A DNA stretch of 64,000 bases from Acanthochlamys bracteata (taxonomy: Eukaryota > Streptophyta > Magnoliopsida > Pandanales > Velloziaceae): NCBI GenBank assembly GCA_019914995.1, contig CM034128.1, positions 4,156,501 to 4,220,500 on the forward strand. Direction: 5' to 3'. Position numbers and translations under genes: made by a program. The notes beneath the pieces are model-generated. The model searched no databases, was not told the DNA's origin, and was given only the letters and a program-made list of their open reading frames with translations. Of the stretch, positions 47,909 to 59,031 are shown piece by piece (the stretch's first letter is position 1; every line of letters begins with the position of its first letter).

Positions 47909-50900
47909 ATGGCAACCCCCGCGAAATTCCGGCGAAGTTCTCTGTTGTGCACTCTGTTATCGATTTTTATGTCGCTTGTAGCGGCGAGCGCTTCATCGTC
48001 ACATGAATTTGCTGCTGACGGTCGCGTGATCGAGCTCGATGAGTCGAACTTTGATTCGGTGATCTCGGCGTTCGATTACGTCCTCGTTGATTTCTATGCT
48101 CCATGGTGCGGCCACTGCAAACGACTTAACCCTGAGGTTTTCTTTCTTTCTTTCTTTGATTGATTACAGTTGCCAGAGTGCATGGTTTAGTATTTGATAT
48201 ATGTCTTAGATCTAGTCGGCGATATTCTTTTTTCATGAAAATTTGGTTATATGGTTAGAACTTACATGGATTTATCGGTAGTGAATTGGAAATATCTGAC
48301 GTGTAACATAGCAAAACTTCTGTATAGGGAAATAAATGTTAGATGATTTTAGTCTGTGGATACATGTGTATCAAAGCATATTTTTTTTGTTCTATCTAAA
48401 TTGTTAGAAGCAGTTTATGTATGTGTTACTGAAACGAATAGGTTCATCAATTTAGTTATATCATCGAAGGATGCATGGAGTTCTAAGTAATTTCTATGTA
48501 ATCGCAGGCTATGATCCTAGTTGTTTGATATCTCTTAATGTTTTGTTGAAAAGTTGGTACTTCTCTATCTTTATCTGTGAAAATTTTTCCTAGAGGATTT
48601 CATTGTGATGGCTTCAGTGTTTAATTCCTTTAGATATTATTAGCTTAAATGTATTTCTAGTCTGAAATAAGAGGTGCTATTTCTTGCAGTTAGATGCCGC
48701 TGCTCCTCAGCTTGCTTCTCTTCCAAAACCTGTTGTCATTGCTAAAATAGATGCTGACAAATACAGAAATCTTGCTTCCAAATATGAAATAGAGTAAGTG
48801 GTTGCTATTTTCTTTGTTAGTTCCTTCATCAAAACTGCCTAGTTTTTGTGGTATTTAAACTTGTCTGTAACATGACATAACATAGTGAAATAACATAGTT
48901 TGTGTCGATTGAAGTAGCTGGCTTACTTTGTTGGGTGCAGTGGATACCCAACACTGAAGGTCTTCATCCATGGTGTACCTATAGAATATACTGGTTCAAG
49001 GAAGTCTGAGATGCTTGTTCGGTTTCTTAAGAAATTTGTTGCACCTGATGTTTCTGTCTTCAATTCGGATTCTTCTGTTCGTGACTTTGTGGAAGCAGCT
49101 GGCAAAGATTTCCCAATATTCATCGGGTTTGGCTTGAATGAGTCGATGATTGTTGATTTGGCTGCTAAGTTCAAGAGGAAGGCATGGTTCTCTGTGGCAA
49201 CAGATTTCTCTGAGGAAATGATGGTTGTGTACGATTTCGATAAAGTTCCTGCTGTGGTTGCGCTACATCCCCAATACAATGAACAAAGCATATTTTATGG
49301 ACCATATGAAGGTGAGCGAATAAAAAGTTACTCCTATTTAGAGAAAGTAGCAAGACATCACGTAAAGGTCTAGCTATGATGCTTTCAAATGCAGTTGAGT
49401 TTTATATAACCTGTAGAAACAGATTTTAGCTTTTCATTTTGTACTGTCGCACAAAGTCACAGTTAGTATTTATATTTCCCTTACCATTGCCATGATTTTC
49501 CTTAGATGGTCACATCATCCTTGAGCATGGTATGATAACTTGGTATGTATAAAAATAATCATGTGCAAACAGCTACAGGATACATCTCTTTTTCCTAGAA
49601 ATGTGGAACTCCACATGGCCTGAATGTGAAGTGTGTTATTTTGATATCAAATAGATCAGATCTCCATCCTGGTCATGTAGTTACTCTTTTTTTCAGTAGC
49701 TTGTTGGAATGCTTAATAGGTAATGCTTTTGTATCTTATATGGAGAACATATTTATGGAAAATTTCTCTTTCATCTAGGGAAATTTTTGGAGGACTTCAT
49801 TCGGCAAAATCTGTTGCCTTTAGTAGTTCCAATTAGCCATGAAACTCTCAAGATGTTGAATGATGATGAGAGAAAAATTGTCCTAACAATTATGAATGAC
49901 GTCTTGGATGAGAAATCATCAAATTTGGTCAAAGTTTTGAGGTCTGCTGCGACGGCAAACCGTGATCTTGTATTTGGATATGTTGGCTTCAAGCAGTGGG
50001 CTGAGTTTGTAGAGAACTTTGACGTTGGTAGGAACTCAGAATTGCCAAAAATGCTTGTTTGGGATGGAGATGAAGAATACCATTTGGTAAGTCCTGCAAC
50101 TTGCTGTTGACTGTCTAATTTTAACCATGCTTTTGTGGTCGCTTGTGCTTATTTCGATTTCATGTTTGTGCTCTTTCAACTACTCGTTGGATAAATCATC
50201 AGATTATCTATATGTTTTGTTCAATTCTTCAGAATGGACCAGCAATTAGCAAGGCTTCTCCATTCTCTCTCTTTTTTTTTCTTTTATTTAGTTTTATCTT
50301 TTAGTAATTTGACTGGTTAATTGTGTGATAAATTGACCTTGTAGTGCTAGATTGTCATTAACATAATATGTATAAATTGTGGTGGTATGGTAAATATTCT
50401 TTAGTTGTTAAAGATGTATAGCCTAGATAATTCTGTTACAGGAATCTTCATCTGGTATTTGGAGCGCAGACAATTTCAGTAAGATACTACATGTATATCT
50501 TCTAGTTTCAAACTGTCTATGCTTTTAGAGCATGATTCCACTTGAAAATAGAAATGTGTTAGCATAAGAGTATCTCTTAGAAGCTTTTCTTGTTAGGAGT
50601 AATTTTAGTAAGAATTAGTAGGAGTTTAGTAAGAATTAGTAGGAGTTTGTCAGTTGAAGGTCGACTTGTTTCTGAGTAGTATGAAAGATTGAATAATTAA
50701 GTTATAGGTCGAGTTTGGTTTTCTTCCTTTTTCTTCATCTTGCTTCTCCCTTGTCTTCATCTTTACCTTTATTCTTCTATTTCTTATCTATTTTTCTTAT
50801 CTATTCTACATCACCTAGTTTGGCATTAACTTATAGTGTCAAATTGTCTTTCAAATATTTGTGGATGATATTGTTCAAACGTTTCTCATTTACGGAAACA

Positions 50901-51368
50901 TTTCAGTAGTGTTTGGAACAAATGTATCTTCTGAACGATTTTGTTTTGCTTGCCATTGCTTTGAAGTTCATTCTTCTTCAAAGATCAGCAAGCTTTGGTT
51001 CCTCCTTGGTGCTGCTGGTGAAATACTTCTGATATCAGCATAGAGTAATGGTTTATTTTGCTACATAGGTTGTTGGTTCAGAAATACTCAATGAGGATGA
51101 CGAGCTTGGTTCTCAAATTAGTCACTTTCTTGAGGGATACAAGGAAGGAAGGACCATCAAGAAAAGGCTTACCGGTCCCACCTTTCTTGGCTTCATCAAC
51201 TCATTGATCAGCATGAGATCAGTATATATTATTGTGTTTATTGTTGGTCTATTCATGCTCATTATAAACTTAACGAAGCAAGGTGCAGATGTTCCTCCTA
51301 GTAGAAGACAAATGGAAATTGAGGGTGAAGATACCAGAGCATCATCTTCAGGGCAAAAGGAGGACTAA
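47909..51368 (+). CDS. PDIL5-2: Protein disulfide isomerase-like 5-2 (membrane-anchored)
   Basis: Five exons: 47909-48136, 48690-48793, 48941-49311, 49779-50086 and 51069-51368; 436 residues, all phases consistent, close to the roughly 440 of plant PDIL5-2. It is an ER oxidoreductase with one thioredoxin domain. A signal peptide covers about residues 1-30 (RRSSLLCTLLSIFMSLVAAS). The active site is CGHC at 67-70 within DFYAPWCGHCKRLNPE, and the cis-Pro loop is YPTLKVF. Redox-inactive thioredoxin-like segments follow (FIGFGLNESMIVDL, KFLEDFIRQNLLPLVVPISH, VFGYVGFKQWAEFV). A membrane helix lies at about 388-404 (VYIIVFIVGLFMLIINL), then a cytosolic tail. Oddity: the tail ends QKED, so the dilysine -3/-4 signal is reduced to a single Lys. 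Exon 4 could read into intron 4 briefly, but the GTAAGT donor and phase favour the spliced form. Confidence 0.9.
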
Positions 51369-52656
51369 GAACTGCCGTTCAGGATTTGACTACCTATGGA
51401 GGATATGTTGTTGCTCTTTATCATTCCTTCTTTTTTCTTTTTCTTTCTTTTTTTTATTTTGTAGAAAAAGTTTGTTTTGAGCTGTTGTAATTTTCCAATG
51501 TAAAGCATTTTCCCTATAAAGACTTCATTAAGGTTTATTAAAAGTTTGAATCTGGTACGCAGTCTCTTGATTTGCTCCGAAGGTAGTTGGTGTAGTAAAT
51601 CTCTCACATAGCTGACAGATGAAGATGCGAATGTTGTTTTGCTTGAAGTATAAATCATTCTCGTTGCTGCGGATGATTGATAAGAAATTCTGTATCAAAC
51701 ATTTTATCTCGAAGTCTTGAGCATGTCAATCTCTCAACTTTCAACTGTGCTTCGATGTATAATGGTAAGGTGCAATAAAAACTAACCTTGTCAAAAAACA
51801 AAACTACTTGGTTTTAACATTTTAGCGCCAAACCTTGTAAATAGGTTAGCAGATATTGACCCATCAACGGCGACCAACTGTTAAAGGTTGCTCACTATCG
51901 ACTAGTAGATATGACAAAAAGAAAAACTACTTAACGGCATTATTTGTTTACTAAATTTTTATTATAATATTTTATTTTAAATTTTTTAATATTTAATAAA
52001 AAATTTTAAATTCTGAAAAATATAAAATTTTACGTCGTAAAATGTTATTACTGTTAATGTTTTAAATAAAAAATAAAATTCATATTTTTAAGTTTTTAAA
52101 ATATTTTTTATTTTTAAAAAAATTTATTTCATAAATATTTCAAAAATATTCCCAACATCAATTCTTTTTTAAGGTAGAGGGAACGACTTCTGGATAAAGT
52201 GCACAGCGGAAAAAAGAGAACATCAAGCAGTTGGTCCTCGCAAAATCATAACAGATAAGATCGCTGACGATGGCAGAAATTGTTGTTGTTTATTGCACAT
52301 TCAAACTTGGAATATTATTCGAAGCAGCAAACCCATATGAATATACGCTGTAGTAATACAGACACGTGTGAATACAGATAGAATAAGGGGAGACTTTCCT
52401 TTTAATTAAAAAATTTTGTGAATTATATAATGTTACAAGGAAGCATGGGAGTTGCGCACGTAGGGCTTTCCCTTCCAATTATACAGAAAGAATATTTGCA
52501 CAAGAACTACAGAATGTTGATTTCTCTTGAGTGTGTAATTATCTCTTTTTCGCAATGATGTTCCTCCCTTTGTGACTGGCAACAGGTAAGAAAAACCAGG
52601 CCATCCATTGTCCATGCTTTTAATGACCTCCGGCAAAATAAGTTAGTCACGCTGAT
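51369..52656. other. Region between convergent PDIL5-2-like and CstF64 genes
   Basis: About 1.3 kb. Probable PDI 3' UTR lies at 51369-51700 and CstF64 3' UTR at about 52280-52656. Between them is an A/T-rich block (about 51940-52150) that looks like an eroded foldback. No other gene is supported. Confidence 0.6.
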
Positions 52657-55600
52657 TTACGGTCTCAATCGTTGCTGAAGGGCCTTTTGCAACTGGAAGA
52701 CTTGCTCCTGTTGCTCTTTAGGTAATGAGCTCAGCTGTTCAGGTGTCAGGCTCATGACCTGCTTCCATAGAGCTGACTCCACCTCTGGTGAAAACTGCAA
52801 ATAAAAGGACATTAACAACTACAAATACTAAAGCATTTTACAAAAAGCAATAGGGACTTTCTCATAAAGCATAATCTAAATGAACATTTAACTATATCTC
52901 TAGAGCAGTTTAACTAGGCAAGTCGTCTGAATGAATATCAAACAAATGGTGCATGGGTCACAGTCATATTTTCATAAAAAGCTGCTTGCAGAAGTACAAA
53001 ACAAACTGTTCAGGTTGGAAGACATTTCACACTATAACTGCAGAACCAACTAACCAGAACTGGCAATTCAAGAGAATTTACATGGTCGAAATGTTGAACT
53101 TCTACAGCTTAGAATGGTTCAACTGTGTCCAATTCAAACATAGGCCTCCTAATTTACTGGAACTATCTTGTTGTTTGTACTATTTTTAGATAAGATGAAG
53201 GCATATGATAAGCAAACAAAGGGGACAAATATGAATTCAGCAAGATACCCATGACAAAAATTGATACCAGAATACTATAATGGATAAAATTATTCTTGGC
53301 ATGCAGAGACTTTTGCTGCAATTCATGAATATAATGGCCAGCAAATACCTGAGGCACCTGCTTGTCTGATTGTTGTGTTCCACTATCGATGCCAATTTGA
53401 GGTGCAGGCATTGGGCCGGGACCAGTGCATTGAATAGGAGGATGAAAAGTTGTAGTTTTGCTGCTCATTGAAAGAGGAACAGCACAACCATCTTCCATCT
53501 TTATCAATTTCGAAGGACGGCACATCATTACTGGCATGTCTGCAGCGATCCCTGTTTTCTCAAACCCTATATCCCCTGAACTCCAAGTTGAATTAAGCCC
53601 AACAGAAGCTGATGCCCCAGCTTCCCTTGCAAGTGTCTGTAATTGATAGGATGATAAAAGATAGGATCATAAGATAGACTACTATAAAGGCAAAATAAGT
53701 AAAAATACGACCATGCAAATATCATCTACTAACATTACAAATCTCAAGTCAGAAAACATTATTGTTACTGGTAGATAAGTGTAAGACTACTAAAAAGAAA
53801 ATAAGAAAAAATACGACCATGCAAATATCATCTACTAATAAATCTCTAATCGAAACATATTATAGTTACTGGCAGCTACATGTCCTTGGAGAATAATCCT
53901 GTTTTGCTCCTAAATGAATTGATGAAATATTGAATCATAATTATAAGCTGACCTTTAAACTTATCACAGATGTCCTTTGAGCTAAAGCAAGAAAATTTTC
54001 AAACTGAACTTATAACTTGAAAGAAAAGTTAGGCTTGTCTAAGAACAGAGCCCTTATATGGACTTAATAATTATGAAGATGGGCTGTAGGATTGCAATTC
54101 ATCAAAGGCAAAAATGAGCTTACCTATATGAAGAATTGGGTGTCAAGTTTTGAGCATAATAAATGCTATCCAGTTATTCTTAATTTAAATCAGAGGTGAA
54201 AAGCCTTGATATTTAACATTATCTATTTTACCCATACGACCTTAAATGGAAACTCAAACCAACCACCTTGAATGAAAATTTTGTTTTGTCTGCAAGCAAT
54301 TGAACGGGTTCAAGGTGCATGTTCAGTTGTACAATGAAATCAGGTAGTGGTGCAAACTCTTGGAAAATGTTTCAAGCTCCAACATTTTACAAACAGATGG
54401 GGGAGTTTACCTTAGAGGTCGTATTAGATGCATGTGGCTGATGGAAACCAACTTCTGGAACGAACATTGAAGGATGGTGGATAGGAGCAGTTGTAACTGG
54501 TCTAGTGCTCTGTGGGAAAGGGGTCTGTATTTGTGGTATCTGGCCATTCAAGCTCCGCAAAGGAGGAAAATGTGCCTGACTAGGAAGATTGCCAAGAGGT
54601 TGTGGTCGTATTGTAGGAGCGTTTGCCACACCAGGCAAGCCTGATACTGTTCCTGATGGGGGCATCTGATTATGTTGTGCATATTGCTGAACTTGTGGCT
54701 GAAAAGTTGCCTGTTGAAGAGCAGATACAGCATGTTGTAGTGTAAAAGGATTTTGTGGGACATTTGACAATGGAATTTGGGGATTTCTGATCAACATCTC
54801 AGCTGGAGCCTCCCTCTGAGTAGGTGCAATGGCAGAATGGGACGGTAGTGTTTGTTTCAGATCTAACATCCCTCCTTGAACAGGGGATTTCTGGGATGAA
54901 CCAGATGCTTGCTTGGCATTAGCCATCTGCATGCAAATTTAAGCAATACACAACTATGTTAGGAAAGATCAAACTTTAAAATACAGCTTGCTTCAGATGA
55001 TGAAACTTACCATCTGTGGTGAAACCATACCAAGCATTATTTGCACCTGCAGGCGAGACAAGCAAGCAGCTGAGCTAGTTCAGTATATAAATACACGTCC
55101 CGTGACAAACTAGACTAAAATCAAAAGAACAAAACATGAAAGCCATTCCAAGCATTACATATAATCAGCTGCAAGTAATCTAGGAACATATATGATAATT
55201 ACGATTAATAGTAGCCTTTGCTTATGATGCAATGACAAATATCAAAAGCTCCATATGAATACATTGAGGAAGAGAGTCTTCCTCTAAACAATTCTAGAAC
55301 ATTTTGGAGACAAATGAGAGAAGATATAAGGCAAAACCAAATATTTTAGCCAAGTACTTAATACAAAAACAAAGAACTTTAAAAACTTTTAATCGGAACT
55401 CAACGACATACAACCATATTGCATGGTGCAACAGACAGTTGAATGTACAATATCAAATCCAAGAAAAACATGCGTGGATTCACGTTCTAGGCCCAAAAGC
55501 TAACAACTACCTGTTGGAAAGAATTAAAAAAAAGATTTTGGTACCTGAAAGAGCGCCTTCAGAAGCTGCGGACAACTTTGTAGTAGTTGTTTCGCAAGGG

Positions 55601-58138
55601 GCTTATTTTGTGTCATTAGACCCTGTTAGCATCATAAAAGCAATTTGCAACCTAAGTTATCATGGGCTTGTCATTTATGTGTCCAAAAGCAGTTTACCTT
55701 CATCTCTGATATAACATCATAAAGTTGTTGCCTGGACAGTTTGGCCAAATATTGAGTCAAAGGATCACCGCCCACACTAGCGTTGCTTGGAATCCCATTT
55801 TGGGCGGAGGACATGTTAGCAAACTGAGCTCCACCTAAAGCACTGGCCATCGCAGAGGCTGCACCAGAAGCTAAGGGAAAACCAATGGGTTGATGGAGAG
55901 AAGCATTCCCTAGAAATGGGTTGGTACCAGCTACTTTTTGCCCATCTGCAAATTAAACACCAGAAGCATTAAAAAGAAATGTCATGAAATGGCAAAGAAT
56001 ATGAACAGAAAAGACAAGAAATAGGGAGAAACCCTACCAGCTTGTGATGTTACCCCTGGTCGCCCACGACCCTGCAACAAGATAGTCAGGTTAAAGTCAT
56101 CAGAGTTGGATGAGTCACCAACAGTCAAGTGCCTGCTAGATTATACAACCCATCTTGGAAAATCCTTCCTATCACTTATTGGCAAATGAACTCCAACCTT
56201 ATAAGCCCCTTTATTGAACAACCCCAGACTTCCCATTCTAATTATAATTTTCAGATTCTCATAGTCAGCATAAGCAACAAGGGATGAAATGCATACTCTT
56301 CATAAGAGGTAGTAGACACAGAGGAGCTAAATATGCTATAAATAGTTCATTCCAAATGAGTACAGTGAGGTAAGTGACTTTCTAAAGTCCTTCGACCAAA
56401 TGGAGAATGAGACAATTTCACAGTCCTTAAGTGAGAAGATGGGGTTGTAATTTTGAGATCCTGATCTCCATTCACTTAATGGACAAGTCAAATTCTCACC
56501 AAAGTATCTCTTACCTGTTCTTTATTTTTGTCAATGCCTTTATCATTCTCAGCAAAATCAACACGTAATTGACGGCCATTTATCTCATAACCTTGCAGAT
56601 TACGCCTAGCACTTAAAGCAGTTTCTTCATCCTTGTACTCACAGAAACCATAGCCTTTTGGCTTCCCTGTTTCTCTATCAAGCACCAACCTGCCCAGCAT
56701 GGTATTTTAGACATTACACAAACAGGTATGAAAGAAAAGGATTATGCATCTTAATACATATTATGCCAAGAAAGATAGCATTGCATATACAACGGATGAC
56801 TTAGTATTACACATTTATATTTTCCATTTTAACATTAATTGCTTGAGAAGGCACAGGAATTTAAACATCAGTTGGACATGATTGATCAAATGGAGGAGCT
56901 GCAATTATGCTTCAGTAATTCAAGAAGGATAAGAAAAGTAATGTACCAGAATGCGATGCTGTATCAATGGTTATACTTTGAAAACAGAAACCTCCTCGAT
57001 GATGTCTGCTACTACAACTATGTCATTTTACAATAATAATAGGAATTTCTGGTCTAATATGTATAAACCAAATCCATATGTCAGACATAAGAAATCATCC
57101 TTAGATGAACACCAAACTGTTTCACTGACTTCAGGCATCTAAAAGTAAAAGAATGAGATTTGCTAGAGTAAGAAAGTGAGAGTTCAACTCTGTAACAAAT
57201 GTGACATGCATGATATGAAGAATGTGAAAAGAGGTAAGTGGAGCAACTGCCAAATTTGCCAGCAAGGCATATGGAAAATGCTCATAGCAAAATTGAGCAT
57301 CATGTCTTCAATTGTTTAGCATGATATTCTGAGTTATACGATGCACTGATATTGAGCGCTGAATCACGCAGGCCTTGCTGGACAGGTTATTAGCATATGT
57401 CTTGTCTGAGAGCTTGTGCTTTCCGTTGCTCCAACAATACACTGAATGATGGGAGTACCTTAGCAGTAGTCAATTGAGGAAGCTCCGTAATTTAAAAGAT
57501 CATCGGACATAACATAAGAGTGGTGCTTTCTGGATATAGGACACTATAAGACAGTAACAGACAAATGGTATGTAGCAACTGAGCAGGCAAGGGTTTCATT
57601 GTGTATTAGAGCAACACACAAACCAAGAATACATTAAGAAGTTATGTGAAGGACTAAAATACGGATCTTTAACAATTTTCAGGTGTAACTAAGACACCAG
57701 GAACTGAGATTGGATAACAAAGTGATGGAGCAGTTTCACTAGTAGAAAAAATATCCAAGGTTTAACATGTAAATAGAAGTTTATGACACAAGAATTAGCA
57801 GGCAGACTCAAATGTAGTAAAAGAACCACATTTTTTCATTGCTTAAACCAAAATTCACGAAGATCACTTAATAATTTTTTTTCAAAAAAAAAGAAAAAAA
57901 AGAAAAACAAATCCAAGAAAGCCCACCGGAAAGAAACAACGGGTCCAACTTCCTCGCAGATTTGAATCAACTGCTCTTCCGTCGCATCGTAAGGAATGTT
58001 TCCAACTGTAGCCAATACCAAGAATATTCAAAAAATTTGAAAATTTTAATCAAGAACAAAAAGATGACTCGAAATTGAAGAGCTAGAGCTGAATATAGAC
58101 TAACCGAACACGCAGCGGTGCTGTGAACCTGCGGCCAT
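52657..58138 (-). CDS. CSTF64: Cleavage stimulation factor subunit CstF64
   Basis: Ten exons: 58105-58138, 57927-58005, 56515-56689, 56038-56071, 55698-55945, 55545-55622, 55011-55046, 54411-54926, 53349-53636 and 52657-52794; 541 residues with all phases consistent. It is the RNA-binding subunit of CstF, which recognises the downstream element during pre-mRNA 3'-end cleavage in the nucleus. The N-terminal RRM spans about residues 9-88, with RNP2 VFVGNI and RNP1 KGYGFCEY; the stretch [20 protein letters not shown] is nearly invariant in plants. The hinge domain, which binds CstF77, includes [34 protein letters not shown] and [12 protein letters not shown] long Pro/Gln-rich region follows in the 516-nt exon. 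The final exon encodes the conserved C-terminal three-helix domain ([20 protein letters not shown]). Start 58138 gives [17 protein letters not shown]. Confidence 0.92.
53677..53880. repeat. Imperfect tandem duplication in a CstF64 intron
   Basis: A unit of about 106-108 bp is repeated once; both copies contain ATACGACCATGCAAATATCA and a GTTACTGG(T/C)AG motif near the end. It lies wholly in the intron between exons 8 and 9. Confidence 0.8.
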
Positions 58139-59031
58139 GTCACGGCGGTGTTCCACTATTCTCGGACCTGCCCATGAGCGTGCTTCGAAAACAAGAATAT
58201 ATGACAACCGAAGGCTCTGAAAAACTCAATTGTTCCGATTCCGAATCGGAGTTCGAACGCGTTCCGGTACCGCGGCGGGAGAAGAAGAAGAAGAAGAAAG
58301 AGGGAGACCGACTTGTTATTCGGTTTCTAGAGGGTTTACTACCAATAAGCCCGGCCCATAATTATAGCTTATCTTTAAGTCAGACTCGCCCATTATCATC
58401 TGCTTTTGGGCAGATGATAATGGGCTTAGATTAACGGTTTTTCTGATTGAATCAACGGCCTAGATCTTCTTGACGGCGCTAGACCACCGTAAGCTAAGTT
58501 CCAAATTATGTCACCTATTATGCAAACCTTATGTATAATGTATAAACCGAGAAATCATCTGCTAAAACTTAATTTAAAATATGTAGTTTGTACACAAAGA
58601 AGAAATAGTAAACGCGAATTTGAGAACAATATCTGCATGAATATTTACAAGAAAAGCCCAGTAATTATTCGAATCGTTACGTAGATGAACAAGCGATGAA
58701 GCCCAAGAACAAATTTTACAATCTTTTCTTTTTCTCCACTTCTGCAACGACTCGCTCGCTTGTTCACTTACCGATTGCTTTTTGTTTTTGTCGCTCTTTT
58801 TCATTTCATTTTTTCTTCTTCAATTTTTTTCTTCGTCGGAAATTCACCAACGCCGGCGATCAACAACCGCCACCACCGTTTTCCGGCTTCTCTGCAATCT
58901 AGCTGTGTTTTCTCTTCCAGAATCGATTCTGGTGGCCGGAAAAAGCGGGTTGTGGTTGAGATGATGCTGTTGTGTTTAATAATCGACAGAAAACCCTAGC
59001 GATTGTTTTTTTTTGTTTTGTTTTGAGGATC
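58139..59031. promoter_or_regulatory. Divergent promoter region, CstF64 (-) and WDR20-like (+)
   Basis: Start codons of the two head-to-head genes are 893 bp apart. Motifs are the Site II cluster and hairpin near 58350-58426. From about 58700 the sequence is CT-rich and resembles the 5' UTR of the WDR20-like gene. No clear TATA box is visible for either, typical of housekeeping promoters. Confidence 0.5.
58388..58425. promoter_or_regulatory. Perfect hairpin with Site II motif in the shared CstF64/WDR20-like promoter
   Basis: Two 16-bp arms, GCCCATTATCATCTGC and its exact reverse complement, are separated by the 6-base loop TTTTGG. The right arm ends in TGGGCT (58421-58426), and a further GGCCCA lies at 58353-58358, so the palindrome sits among Site II motifs between two divergent genes. 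It may be a binding platform for paired factors or a chance-kept insertion footprint; function is inferred. Confidence 0.55.

Noticed and set aside
55304-55714. Plus-strand open frame of 136 codons within the CstF64 gene
   Set aside because: It overlaps a CstF64 intron and, on the opposite strand, the conserved exon 55545-55622. It has no family resemblance and is best explained as an antisense shadow.
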